Positions 33,901-42,394 are shown, counted from the first letter of the stretch. The stretch is 59,299 nucleotides of DNA from CANKBT01 sp038236005 (GCA_038236005.1 JBBSTI010000001.1:1-59299), one strand, 5' to 3'. Notes: generated by a model from the sequence alone, not told the origin. Program-made: numbers and translations.

Positions 33901-34182
33901 ATGTTCGAACAAGGTCTGATGTCGCTGCTCCGGCTCGTGCTGATCGGGCTCGCCGCATGGGCCCTGGTGGACGCGGTGATCCGCTCTGCCGCCGCCTATC
34001 CGGCGGCCGGGAAGCTCACCAAGCCGGTGTGGCTCGGCATCCTGGGTCTGTCGCTGCTCATCGCCGTCTTCACCTATGCCCTGGGTCTGTTCGGGATCGT
34101 CGCCGCGGTGGCCTCGATCGTCTACCTGACCGATGTGCGCCCTGCGGTGCGCGAGCTGGGATCCGGCGGGCCGTACGGCTGA
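33901..34182 (+). CDS. DUF2516 family membrane protein
   Basis: A 93-residue small membrane protein with three predicted helices (LLRLVLIGLAAWALVDAVI; WLGILGLSLLIAVFTYALG; IVAAVASIVYLTDV) and the conserved end DVRPAVRELG. The same pairing with an XRE regulator occurs at Rv0474-Rv0476 in mycobacteria. ATG at 33901 follows CATACT at -10-like distance. Function unknown. Confidence 0.88.
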   Translation: MFEQGLMSLLRLVLIGLAAWALVDAVIRSAAAYPAAGKLTKPVWLGILGLSLLIAVFTYALGLFGIVAAVASIVYLTDVRPAVRELGSGGPYG

Positions 34183-34221
34183 CGCTGTCCGACCAGGCCG
34201 GCCCCGCGCGGCCAGGCCGGG

Positions 34222-34455
34222 TCAGCCGGGCGCATGCTGCGCTTCCGGGGGCAGCTCGCTGGCCTCCTGGCCGACGTGCACGAACACCCGGGCCTCGCCG
34301 CTTCCGCGCAGCTCGGTGAGCGTCCCGTCCGCCTCGTAGATCTCGACCAGCCCTGGCGCGTCGCTCGGGGTCAACAGCCTGCGGACGCTGTGGTCCACCA
34401 TCGTCGACTCCCCGTCCCGGATCCCGCCCCGCAGCACCACCGTGTCCTCAGCCAT
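34222..34455 (-). CDS. Small hypothetical protein
   Basis: A 77-residue soluble protein: MAEDTVVLRGGIRDGESTMV, then VRRLLTPSDAPGLVEIYEAD and an acidic C-terminus. Composition and codon use look genuine, and similar short proteins with this N-terminus occur in actinobacteria, but I cannot assign a family. It is convergent with the DUF2516 gene. Confidence 0.6.
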   Translation of the reverse strand: MAEDTVVLRGGIRDGESTMVDHSVRRLLTPSDAPGLVEIYEADGTLTELRGSGEARVFVHVGQEASELPPEAQHAPG

Positions 34456-34686
34456 GCCCCCGCTCTACCCCGACGACGGCTCGGCACCCCCCGGCTGCCG
34501 CCCCGCCCAGGCTGGCGGTGCGTCCTGACCTGCCCGGATAGATGACGTTTCGCTCATCGCCAGGCCGGGTGAACAACCTTGGTTGCCGTATCCCGGACCG
34601 CCCCGGGTCGTTCTCCTGGCTGAAGCGCGGCCCGCCCCAAGGCCGCGTCAGTCCCCAGCCCCGGACCCGTTCGAAAGGCCACCGCC

Positions 34687-35094
34687 GTGACCGAGATCCT
34701 CGCCACCGTCACCGCCCCGCTGTCGCTCCGCCTGGTGGTCCCCGGCGGGCCGAGCCTGCCGGTCGGCGCGATCGCGACCTATCGCGCTGACGACCCGTGG
34801 GCCGTGCACGTCGCCTTCCAGACCGGCGAGCGGACGATCGCGTGGCTGTTCGCTCGCCAGCTGCTCACCGACGGGCTCCAGACGTCAGCCGGCGAGGGCG
34901 ACGTGCAGGTCTGGCCGGCGGAAGCCCTGGTGATGGTGGCCATGGACTCGCCGTCCGGGTCGGCCGTCTTCGAGCTCGGCCGAGCGGAGCTTGCGGACTT
35001 CCTGCAGGCGACGTACGCGGTCGTCCCGGTCGGTGCCGAGGCTCTGCACATCGACCTCGACGCCGAGCTGTCGTCACTGGTCGCGACCGACTGA
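34687..35094 (+). CDS. SsgA-like protein (SALP), SsgB type
   Basis: A 135-residue protein of the SsgA/SsgB family, which in Streptomyces recruits FtsZ to septum sites during sporulation. Family marks: LRLVVPGGPSLPV near the N-terminus, DDPWAVHVAFQTG, IAWLFARQLLTDGL, GDVQVWP, and AVFELGRAELADFLQATYAV, ending in IDLDAELSSLV. GTG at 34687 is the best start. Presence of this family together with rsiG supports an organism with regulated septation or sporulation. Upstream intergenic DNA (34456-34686) shows no other gene. Confidence 0.9.
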   Translation: MTEILATVTAPLSLRLVVPGGPSLPVGAIATYRADDPWAVHVAFQTGERTIAWLFARQLLTDGLQTSAGEGDVQVWPAEALVMVAMDSPSGSAVFELGRAELADFLQATYAVVPVGAEALHIDLDAELSSLVATD

Positions 35095-35119
35095 CCCCTG
35101 CCGACGCTGCCAGGTCGGC

Positions 35120-35902
35120 TCAGACGGGGGCCACGGTCGCCCAGGGGACGGTCAGCTCTCCGTAGGCGGCCCGGCGGGCCAGAGCGCCAGGCCAGCCCAG
35201 TGCCCGGCAGGTGCTGACCCACCGCTGACGGGCGCCGTACGGGGTGGCGGCCAGGTCCCACTGCTCGTCGAGGGCCTGCAGCAGCGCGTGCACCGGCTGA
35301 CCGGGCACGTTGTGGTGGATCAGCGCCTTGGGGAGCCGCTCGGCCAGGACGGACGGCCGCGTCAGGCTCGGCAGGTGGGCTGCAAGGGTCAGCGTCCTTG
35401 GCCCCCGGGCGTCCAGCAGCACCCAGGCGGCCAGCCGGCCCGGCTCGTCGCACGTGCCCTCGACCAGCAGACCCCCCGGTGCCAGCCGTTCCAGCATCGT
35501 GGACCAGGCCTGCAGCGCCGCCGGTTCGTCGTACTGGCGGAGCACGTTCATCGCCCGAACGACCGAAGGCCGCAGACCGGCCAGCTCGAAGCCACCTCGC
35601 CGGAACGTGAGTCCTTCCCGGGCCGAGGGCTGAGCGGCCGCGACCCGCTCGGGGTCGAGCTCCAGCCCGACGACCTCCGCGCCTGGCCCGAGCCGGGTGT
35701 GCAGCTCGACCGTGGTGACCGGGCTGGCGCCGAAGCCGAGGTCGACGACCAGTCCACGGGGTGGGTGCGTCGCGAGCAGCCATCGGTCGACCCGGCGCAG
35801 CCGTTGCGGCGCGGTGGTGCCCCGGGTCGCCAGCCCCAGCGCTCGTGCCCGGCCCGCGGCGAGCCGACGTGGAGCCCTCGCGTCGCTGGTCATGTCAGAC
35901 AT
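35120..35902 (-). CDS. Class I SAM-dependent methyltransferase
   Basis: About 260 residues with the SAM-binding motif VVDLGFGASPVTTVEL and a following acidic strand end (VVGLELDPERV); NVLRQYDEPAAL marks motif IV. The C-terminal half lacks recognisable substrate motifs. ATG at 35902 or 35893. It is convergent with the SsgA-like gene. The substrate is unknown. Confidence 0.78.
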   Translation of the reverse strand: MSDMTSDARAPRRLAAGRARALGLATRGTTAPQRLRRVDRWLLATHPPRGLVVDLGFGASPVTTVELHTRLGPGAEVVGLELDPERVAAAQPSAREGLTFRRGGFELAGLRPSVVRAMNVLRQYDEPAALQAWSTMLERLAPGGLLVEGTCDEPGRLAAWVLLDARGPRTLTLAAHLPSLTRPSVLAERLPKALIHHNVPGQPVHALLQALDEQWDLAATPYGARQRWVSTCRALGWPGALARRAAYGELTVPWATVAPV

Positions 35903-35955
35903 CCTGCCCCGCTCCCCGGGGCGGTCCGGGCGGGTCCGGGCAGAACGGTCTGGTC

Positions 35956-36939
35956 TTAGCAGGCCCCGGTCGTGCCCTGCACCACGGTCTGCTGCCGGGC
36001 GGTCCCGGGACCAGCGTCGAAGGTGAGAAAGACCGTCGGGGCCGTCCCGGCGGCCAGCTGCGGGACGCAGGTGACGACTGCGGTGAACCAGGTCTGCGCG
36101 CGGACCGCGTTGGTCCCGAGGGTCGGCGCGGACACGCCCAGCAGGGTCAGGGGCAGCCGGAGCGGCTCGCCGTCGCGCTCGACGGTCGCCGTCCCCAGCG
36201 GGGTCTCGAGCCGGAGGACTCGCTGAGGCAGGACGGAGTGGTTGTCCACCCGTACGGCGAGCGTCACGATCGTTCCGGTGGGCGTGACGGTCGGCCGGGT
36301 CGGTGCGTCGGTGCCCGACGCGCCAGTGACCGCCTCTGCGGTGACCGCCTGCTCGGCCGGGACGACGCCGCAGGCCCGGTCCAGCGAGGTGGTGTCGACC
36401 GTCCCGTAGCGGTCCAGGATCGGTGGCCGCGGGACCTGCACCGGCACCGTCGCCCGCCGCCCTGAGGGCGTGTCCACGGTGACCAGGGCCGTCGCGGGGT
36501 CGGGCAGCCGCACCGAGGATCCGGTCTCTGTGCAGCCGAGCGGGGCCCGGAGTGGCACCTGCAGGTCCCCGCCGGCCGGCAGCGCTCGGTCGACCGTCCC
36601 GGCCAGCGGGGTGCCGGGCACGGTCACGCTGATCGGCCGGACGGTCGCCGGCCCTCGGTTCTGCAGCTGCACGACCAGCTCGACCACCTCGTCGTCACGG
36701 TCCTGACGGAGCAGGACGGCGCCGAGCCGCACCACGTCGTCCCGTGCGGCCTGCTCGTCCCTGGCCTGCTGGCTCTGGCGCAGCGCGGAGACCCCGGTGC
36801 CGGCCAGGAAGCCTGCGGCGAACAGGGCGACGACCAGGCCGGCGCTGCTGGCTGTGGCCCGGACCGGCCGGGATCCCAGCGGCCGGGGGTCGGGCTGGCG
36901 GTCGACCCGTACGACGGGTGCGTCCTGGTCCGCGGCCAT
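35956..36939 (-). CDS. Membrane-anchored protein with two beta-rich domains (paralogue A)
   Basis: A 327-residue protein with a cytosolic N-terminus (APVVRVDRQPDPRP), one helix (AGLVVALFAAGFLAGTGVSAL), and two extracytoplasmic domains. The first (residues about 60-185) contains VELVVQLQNRGPATVRPISV. The second (about 190-327) contains LAVRVDNHSVLPQRVLRLET, TVFLTFDAGPGTARQQ and a C-terminal Cys. The second domain is clearly related to the protein encoded at 37060-37665. Paired cysteines suggest disulfides. No named family is recognised. ATG at 36939. Confidence 0.7.
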   Translation of the reverse strand: MAADQDAPVVRVDRQPDPRPLGSRPVRATASSAGLVVALFAAGFLAGTGVSALRQSQQARDEQAARDDVVRLGAVLLRQDRDDEVVELVVQLQNRGPATVRPISVTVPGTPLAGTVDRALPAGGDLQVPLRAPLGCTETGSSVRLPDPATALVTVDTPSGRRATVPVQVPRPPILDRYGTVDTTSLDRACGVVPAEQAVTAEAVTGASGTDAPTRPTVTPTGTIVTLAVRVDNHSVLPQRVLRLETPLGTATVERDGEPLRLPLTLLGVSAPTLGTNAVRAQTWFTAVVTCVPQLAAGTAPTVFLTFDAGPGTARQQTVVQGTTGAC

Positions 36940-37059
36940 GTCGAACGCTAACCCCGAGCGTGACGTGCATCACTGCTGGGCCTGGCACGTCCGCTGGACA
37001 CGTGCCGTGGGCTGGTCCGCGTCGGGCAGCCGTAGGGGGTGGGTCGGGCGTGCGGGGAG

Positions 37060-37665
37060 TCAGCAGCGGCCGAAGCTGCCCTCCACCCGGGCCTGCTGAC
37101 GGGGTGTGCCCGGGCCCGCGTCGAAGGTGAGGTAGACGGTGTCGTCCAGGCCGGTGACGCGGGGAGAGCCGCAGGCCAGCGCGATCGTCACCGGCAGGCT
37201 GAAGCTCTGCGGCGCGGTCGTCCCGCCGAGCGGGAAGGTGCCGGCCGTCGATCCCCCGGCCGGCACCGTGAGCGGCAGCCCCACCCGGACCCCGTCCCGC
37301 AGAAGCGGCGCATCGCCCAGCGGGCTGTCGACACCGAGCAACCGCTGCGGCAGCCGGGACTGGTTCAGCAGCCAGACCCGGAAGGCGCTGCCGCCGATGT
37401 CTGCACCGTCGTCATCGGGGCCGCCGAACGTAAAGGCCTGCAGCGCTTCCTCGGGCGCGACGACGCCGCACAGCCGGTCAGCGGTACCGAGGCCACCCCC
37501 GAGGGCCAGCAGGAGCAGCAGGCTCAGCCCGGCCCGGCTGAGCCGCACCGGTATGCGAGCGGGGTGCGGTCGGCGATCCGATCCACCGCCCTCTCGGTGG
37601 TCGCTCGGCCCGTGATCCACCCGGACCACGGGCCGGTCGGTGTCGCGGTGGTCGTCCGGACGCAT
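37060..37665 (-). CDS. Membrane-anchored protein with one beta-rich domain (paralogue B)
   Basis: A 201-residue protein. Its N-terminus (RPVVRVDHGPSD) mirrors that of paralogue A. A helix follows (LSRAGLSLLLLLALGGGLGT), then a domain with CGVVAPEEAL, VWLLNQSRLPQRLLGVDSPL and VYLTFDAGPGTPRQQARVEG, ending in Cys. It matches the C-terminal domain of the downstream paralogue, so the pair arose by tandem duplication with loss or gain of one domain. ATG at 37665 follows GAGGG; the longer frame to 37749 is not supported. Confidence 0.68.
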   Translation of the reverse strand: MRPDDHRDTDRPVVRVDHGPSDHREGGGSDRRPHPARIPVRLSRAGLSLLLLLALGGGLGTADRLCGVVAPEEALQAFTFGGPDDDGADIGGSAFRVWLLNQSRLPQRLLGVDSPLGDAPLLRDGVRVGLPLTVPAGGSTAGTFPLGGTTAPQSFSLPVTIALACGSPRVTGLDDTVYLTFDAGPGTPRQQARVEGSFGRC

Positions 37666-37771
37666 GTCGCGACCCTCAAGGTGCGGACGCAAGAGGTGCG
37701 GACGCGAGCGCGAGCAGCGCGACAGTGGAGCAGTTGGAGTTCGTCCCACCGCCTCTCACAGTGCAAGACGA

Positions 37772-38278
37772 TCAGCTGCTCGACGTCTCACTCTCGATCA
37801 GAGCCTTGAGCCGGGGGAGAGTCTTCTCGATGCTGGTGGTGTTGCCGCGCGTCATCCCCGCGACCTCGAGCCCCTTCTTGATGAGCGAGGTAGACCAGTC
37901 GAAGGACTCGGTGACCTTGGTGCCGGGGCGTCCGTCCGCCAGCTCGGTCGGCTCCAGGTCGTAGCGCCAGACGTGGCGACCGACGTGCCGCCAGGCGATC
38001 GTGCGGCCCTCTTCGAAGGCCACGACGGTGTTCTTGATCGTGTAGGGCAGGCCGATGCGCATCCGCATCCCGAACGTGGCCTCGGGCGCGAGTCGCTCCG
38101 CGCCGCGCAACCGGCCCTTCACCGTCCCGGACCCGTCGAACTCGCTGTGCCGGGCGGGCTGCGCCAGCACCTCGAAGATCGCCGCGGGCGATGACGCGAC
38201 GACGATCGAGCGGGCCACCACGTCCGTGCCGCCCTTGGCGTCCGTACGTTGCTCGACCACCACGTCGCTGTCTGCCAT
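37772..38278 (-). CDS. SRPBCC family protein (polyketide cyclase/dehydrase-like)
   Basis: A 168-residue START-like fold protein: SIVVASSPAAIFEVLAQPAR at the first strand-helix, GSGTVKGRLRG, and the typical WRYDLEPTELADGRPGTKVT strand before the long C-terminal helix (MTRGNTTSIEKTLPRLKAL). Such proteins bind hydrophobic ligands. ATG at 38278. It is divergent from the MFS gene at 38458. Function unknown. Confidence 0.82.
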   Translation of the reverse strand: MADSDVVVEQRTDAKGGTDVVARSIVVASSPAAIFEVLAQPARHSEFDGSGTVKGRLRGAERLAPEATFGMRMRIGLPYTIKNTVVAFEEGRTIAWRHVGRHVWRYDLEPTELADGRPGTKVTESFDWSTSLIKKGLEVAGMTRGNTTSIEKTLPRLKALIESETSSS

Positions 38279-38457
38279 GACCGAACGGTGTCATCGCCGG
38301 CACCGACCCGGCGGGAGGCGCGCCGGGGCCGTGGCCCCGCCACCTGCCTGGTCAGTGCACCTGAGGGCGACGGTGCGTCGTCCTGCCTCTTGCCTGCGCT
38401 GCGTGGCGCAGGGTGCGGGTGCACGCTGCGGAGCCCGAGGTGAGGCACGATCTGTCG

Positions 38458-39978
38458 GTGACCGCGAACGAGCCGGACGACGGGTATCGGGACCCCGGCG
38501 GCCAGGTGGTCCAGGTGACCGGGTCCGAGCTGGACGCACAGTCCGAGCAAGCCCCGCAGGCGCCGCGCCGTGCCTCTGCCACTGCGGGTCGGGCGTCGGC
38601 GAGCGCAGGTCGCGCGTCGGTCACCGCAGGGCGCGCCTCCGCCGAGGCGGGCCGCAAGGTCGCCCACCGGGTCAGGCGCGCGGCCGATGCCGACGGGGCG
38701 GGTGAGAGCGGCATGTCGGCGTTGCTGGGCGCCCAGGCGCTCAGCGCGGCGGGGGATGCGCTGATCATCGTGGCCCTGGCCAGCACGGTGTTCTTCGACG
38801 TCCCGCTCGGCGAGGCCCGGGGCAGGGTGGCGCTGTATCTGCTGCTGACCCTGATGCCCTTCGCGCTGCTCGTCCCGGTCGCCGGGCCGCTGCTGGACCA
38901 TTTCCGGCACGGTCGTCGCACGGTCCTGGCGGTCTCTGCCCTGACCCGCGGGCTGGTCGCTTGGTCGCTGGCCACCTCCCTGACCGGCCTCGGTCTGTTT
39001 CCTCAGGCGCTCGCGGTGCTGGTGCTGTCCCGGGCGTACGGGGTCGCACGGAGCGCCGCGCTGCCCCGCGTGCGCCCACCAGGGCTCACCCTGGTGGCCG
39101 CGAACGCGCGGATCAACGTGGCGTCGGTCGCCGCGACCGGGGTCGCGGCGGGCCTCGGGGGTGCCGTGTCCGCCACGCTCGGGCCGGGCTGGGTGCTGCG
39201 CCTGGCCGCTCCGGTCCTGGTCGCGGCGGCCGTGGTCGCCTTCCGGCTGCCGGCGCAGATCGACGAGGACCGGGTTGCGGAACGAAAGCGCGCTCCGCGG
39301 TTCCGGTTGCTGTCGGCCGGTTCCACGATCGTGTCCCCGCTCGTGGCGGCCGTCGCGCTCCGGGGTCTGGCCGGGTTCCTGACCATCTTCTTGGCCTTCC
39401 TGCTCCGGGAGCAGGAGGCCTCGACCCGGGTGGTCGGCATCGTCGTGGGAGCGGTCGTCGCGGGGCAGCTGCTCGGCACCGCGTTGGCCAGCCGGCTGTC
39501 ACCCCGGCGGACCCGCCGGCTCACGGTCCTTGCGCTCGCCTCGCCGGCGGCCGGGTGCGTGGTCGCCGCGGTGCTCGGCGGCCCGACGTGGGCCGCGGTG
39601 GCGGCCGGGCTGACCGGGGTGTCGTATGCGCTGAGCAAGTTCGCGCTGGACGCCTCGCTCCAGACCCACGTGCCGGCGGTCAGCACGTCGGGGGCGTTCA
39701 GTCGCTCCGAGACCGGCATGCAGCTCGCGTTCGCGCTCGGCGGAGCGCTCGCGATCGCGCTGCCGGCGCGTGCTGGGCTCGGGTTCGCGGTGGCGGCCGC
39801 TCTGCCGCTGCTGGGGGTCCTGGTCGGCACGCGGGCCCGTCGGGGACGCACGCTGGTCCCGGGCCGTCGTCGGGCCCGCCGCACGGGCGCCGCCGCGCAG
39901 GCACCGCAGGATGTCGCCGGGTCGGGGTCCGCCGCCGATCCAGACCACCCGTGGTGGGTGGACCGGCCGACCGGGTAG
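38458..39978 (+). CDS. MFS transporter with N-terminal heptapeptide-repeat tail
   Basis: About 506 residues. An Ala/Gly/Arg-rich cytosolic tail contains four tandem heptads (ASATAGR, ASASAGR, ASVTAGR, ASAEAGR), followed by about 12 membrane helices beginning at MSALLGAQALSAAGDALIIV. The helix-2/3 loop has DHFRHGRRTVL (motif-A-like), and the protein ends in a basic tail. It resembles a group of uncharacterised actinobacterial MFS proteins; substrate unknown. GTG at 38458 is preferred; 38413 and 38440 are other in-frame starts. Confidence 0.78.
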   Translation: MTANEPDDGYRDPGGQVVQVTGSELDAQSEQAPQAPRRASATAGRASASAGRASVTAGRASAEAGRKVAHRVRRAADADGAGESGMSALLGAQALSAAGDALIIVALASTVFFDVPLGEARGRVALYLLLTLMPFALLVPVAGPLLDHFRHGRRTVLAVSALTRGLVAWSLATSLTGLGLFPQALAVLVLSRAYGVARSAALPRVRPPGLTLVAANARINVASVAATGVAAGLGGAVSATLGPGWVLRLAAPVLVAAAVVAFRLPAQIDEDRVAERKRAPRFRLLSAGSTIVSPLVAAVALRGLAGFLTIFLAFLLREQEASTRVVGIVVGAVVAGQLLGTALASRLSPRRTRRLTVLALASPAAGCVVAAVLGGPTWAAVAAGLTGVSYALSKFALDASLQTHVPAVSTSGAFSRSETGMQLAFALGGALAIALPARAGLGFAVAAALPLLGVLVGTRARRGRTLVPGRRRARRTGAAAQAPQDVAGSGSAADPDHPWWVDRPTG

Positions 39979-39987
39979 ACGCTCTGC

Positions 39988-40356
39988 ATGACCAGCCGCC
40001 TCGCCGCCCTGTCCCTGGACGTTACCGACCCCTCGCCGCTGGCGGAGTTCTGGGCCGCCGTGCTCGGGTGGGAGGAGATCGAGCGCGACGAGACCGGGGT
40101 CAGCATCGCCGATCCGCGGACCGGCCTCACCATGGACCTGCTGCGCACGACCGACGCCAAACCCGTGAAGAACCGGTTGCACCTGGACGTGCGCGCGGAC
40201 GGCGGCACGACCGAGCAGGAGCTGGAGCGGCTGCTGTCCCTCGGGGCTGTGCGGGCCGACGTCGGGCAGGAGCCAGAGGTCTCGTGGGTGGTGCTCGCCG
40301 ACCCGGAGGGCAACGAGTTCTGCCTGCTCTCTGGCACCGTCCAGGAGAACGCGTGA
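39988..40356 (+). CDS. VOC-family (glyoxalase-like) protein
   Basis: A 122-residue single VOC module: LAALSLDVTDPSPLAEFWAA at the first strand and helix, RLHLDVRADGG in the middle, and WVVLADPEGNEFCLL at the end. These proteins use paired beta-alpha-beta-beta-beta units around a metal site. Substrate unknown. ATG at 39988. Its TGA overlaps the GTG of the pterin dehydratase gene, so they are translated together, a pairing seen in actinobacteria, sometimes as a fusion. Confidence 0.87.
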   Translation: MTSRLAALSLDVTDPSPLAEFWAAVLGWEEIERDETGVSIADPRTGLTMDLLRTTDAKPVKNRLHLDVRADGGTTEQELERLLSLGAVRADVGQEPEVSWVVLADPEGNEFCLLSGTVQENA

Positions 40357-40709
40357 CGCTCAGCGTCCCGGAGATCCTGGACGCCGACCTGCCCGGCTGG
40401 CGGCTGAACGGCAAGGCGCTGCACGCACGGTTCGTGACGAGCGACTTCCGTACGGGCCTCGCCTTCGTGGAGGCCGTCGGCGAGGCGGCCGAGCGGGTCG
40501 ACCACCACCCGGACGTCACTCTGACCTATCCGTACGTGCAGCTGCGGCTCACCAGCCACGACGTCGGCGAGGTGACCCGCCGCGACCTCGACCTGGCGTC
40601 GGTGATCGCGCAGATCGCCCGGGAGCAGGGTCTGAGTAGCGAGCCGGCGTTCTCGCTGCCGGACCCCGAGGGCAATCAGGCCTGCGTCTGCGGCTGCTCA
40701 GACCACTGA
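40353..40709 (+). CDS. Pterin-4a-carbinolamine dehydratase (PCD/DCoH-like)
   Basis: A 118-residue protein with the family motif AAERVDHHPDVTLTYPYVQL and LTSHDVGEVTRRDLDLA. PCD recycles 4a-hydroxy-tetrahydropterin in aromatic hydroxylation and occurs more widely as a cofactor-repair enzyme. The C-terminal extension reads SLPDPEGNQACVCGCSDH. Its DPEGNQACV echoes the DPEGNEFCL end of VOC proteins such as its neighbour, and the three clustered cysteines could bind metal. GTG at 40353 overlaps the upstream stop (GTGA). Confidence 0.87.
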   Translation: MTLSVPEILDADLPGWRLNGKALHARFVTSDFRTGLAFVEAVGEAAERVDHHPDVTLTYPYVQLRLTSHDVGEVTRRDLDLASVIAQIAREQGLSSEPAFSLPDPEGNQACVCGCSDH

Positions 40710-40888
40710 CGGGACGCCCGTGGGTGTGTGCGCTCGGCGTGAGCACGCCAGGCCTGACGACAGCGGATATCGGATGGTGACGCGTTACGGGCGGGGGGAG
40801 CAGGCCCCCTGCGGCACACCGGGACCACGCTGTCGGTGGACGACCTGATCGGGCCACCGACCGACTGAGCCGGCTCGGTAGCGTGCCG

Positions 40889-42175
40889 ATGATGAGCGGA
40901 CCCGAGGTCGGACAGCGCTACCTGCCGCTCAGCACCGACCGGGTCGTCGGGCTGCTCACCCAGGACCGCGACAGCACGAGCGACCGCGAGGACCTGGCCG
41001 GGCTCGCGCGGCTGCTGCGGTCGCTGCTGCACGCGCGCTACCGGGAGCGGTGGGAGCAGGCGCAGGCGGCGTACGCCCCGTTCGGTCCGGACGCCGACGG
41101 TCCAGCGAGCGACGAGCAGGCCGCGATCATGCTGGCCGAGCTGGCGCCGATCCTGGACTCGGCCAACTACGACGAGGTGCCGCGCGCGGTCCTGGAACGG
41201 GCGCTCGGCGAGTCTGCGGTGTTCAAGGTCGCCCTGCACGCCCGGCTCGAGGACTTCGCCGACCTGCGGCTCTGGCGCCGGTCCGCCGCCCCGCGCCACG
41301 ACACGGTGACACGGTGGTTCGGGCTGAAGAAGCAGGAGGTCGACTACCTGCAGTACGACCGGGTGGTGCTCTGGGCCCGCTATCAGGACCAGGTTCCCGG
41401 CGACGACCTGCCGTACGCCCCCGGCACCGCCCTGCTCAAGCTCTATCAGGACGTCCCCGAGGCCGACCTCGAGATGCTGCTGCCCAACACCGAGGTGCGG
41501 ATGCGCACCTTCGACAAGGTCGTCATCGGGGTGCCGGCGGCGATCAGCGGCGTGATCGTGGCGGTGACCAAGCTGGCGACCGCGCTCGGCGTGCTGTTCC
41601 TGCTGGCGGCGACCACGGTGGGGATCCGTGCGCAGGAGCCGGAGATCGACCGGGCCACCCTCGTCACCCTGCTGGCGGGTCTCGCTGCGTTCCTGGGCTA
41701 TCTGTGGCGGCAGTGGAGCAAATACAAGAACCGTCGGATCGCGTTCATGCAGACGCTGTCGCAGAACCTGTACGGCAAGACGCTCGGGGACGGGCCCGGT
41801 GTGCTGTTCACGGTGCTCGAGGCCGCCGAGCAGGAGGATGTGAAGGAGGCGCTGCTCGCCTACCGCGGGCTGCTGGACGGGCCGCTGACCGCCGACGACC
41901 TGGACGACCGGGTCGAAGGATGGCTTCGGCCGCTGTGTCCGCTCGGCTCGTTGCCGGTCGACTTCGACGTGGCCGACGGGCTTCGGACCCTGGTGAGCCT
42001 GGGGGTCGTCGTTCAGCACGGCAGCCTGTGGCAGGTTCGCGAGCCGGCGGACGCGACCCGGGCTCTTCGAGACCGGTGGCAGACGCTGGGTGACGGGCTG
42101 CTCTCGGGCGAGGGGTCCCGCCGGACGGCGATGACGGCCAGCCCAGACGGTCCGGAGCGGGACCGAGCGAGCTGA
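40889..42175 (+). CDS. DUF3754 family membrane protein (TMEM143-like)
   Basis: About 428 residues. The DUF3754 signature ALLKLYQDVPEADLEMLLPN with VRMRTFDKVVIGVP precedes two membrane helices (AAISGVIVAVTKLATALGVL; LVTLLAGLAAFLGYL). The conserved segment YKNRRIAFMQTLSQNLYGKT comes next, then a winged-helix-like C-terminus. The family extends to eukaryotic TMEM143, but its biochemical role is unknown. ATG at 40889 is preferred (40883 GTG and 40892 ATG are nearby). No operon partners except perhaps the microprotein that follows. Confidence 0.82.
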   Translation: MMSGPEVGQRYLPLSTDRVVGLLTQDRDSTSDREDLAGLARLLRSLLHARYRERWEQAQAAYAPFGPDADGPASDEQAAIMLAELAPILDSANYDEVPRAVLERALGESAVFKVALHARLEDFADLRLWRRSAAPRHDTVTRWFGLKKQEVDYLQYDRVVLWARYQDQVPGDDLPYAPGTALLKLYQDVPEADLEMLLPNTEVRMRTFDKVVIGVPAAISGVIVAVTKLATALGVLFLLAATTVGIRAQEPEIDRATLVTLLAGLAAFLGYLWRQWSKYKNRRIAFMQTLSQNLYGKTLGDGPGVLFTVLEAAEQEDVKEALLAYRGLLDGPLTADDLDDRVEGWLRPLCPLGSLPVDFDVADGLRTLVSLGVVVQHGSLWQVREPADATRALRDRWQTLGDGLLSGEGSRRTAMTASPDGPERDRAS

Positions 42176-42223
42176 GGGGCGCCGAAGGCGGTAGATCGCT
42201 GCCAGGCAGGAGAGCGTGACGTC

Positions 42224-42394
42224 ATGGCTGATGACGAGAACGTGATCGACGTGGTGGTGGAGATCCCGCGCGGGAGTCGCAACAAAAACGAGTTCGCCGA
42301 GAAGACCGGTGCCCTGCGCCCGGCAGAGACCGAGCAGCTCGACGCCGCTGCCGCGATGTCTGCTCTGCGCGACGCGCAGGAGCGAGCCGACTGA
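42224..42394 (+). CDS. 56-residue protein resembling the N-terminus of inorganic pyrophosphatase
   Basis: ATG at 42224 opens a short frame beginning MADDENVIDVVVEIPRGSRN, then KNEFAEKTGALR and a helical acidic tail to the stop at 42392-42394. The string DVVVEIPRGSRNK-E--TG is the first strand-loop-strand of family I inorganic pyrophosphatases, with the active-site Glu, Lys and Glu of that motif retained. The metal-binding Asp residues, which come later in a real enzyme, are absent. No frame continues the pyrophosphatase similarity. AGGAGA lies about 10 bases upstream. It is therefore a domain fragment, microprotein or remnant; function unknown. Confidence 0.6.
   Translation: MADDENVIDVVVEIPRGSRNKNEFAEKTGALRPAETEQLDAAAAMSALRDAQERAD

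Noticed and set aside
40755..40863. Open stretch ending LRHTGTTLSVDDLIGPPTD before the DUF3754 gene
   Set aside because: The ending looks protein-like, but there is no start codon after the upstream stop; possibly a gene remnant, too weak to annotate.
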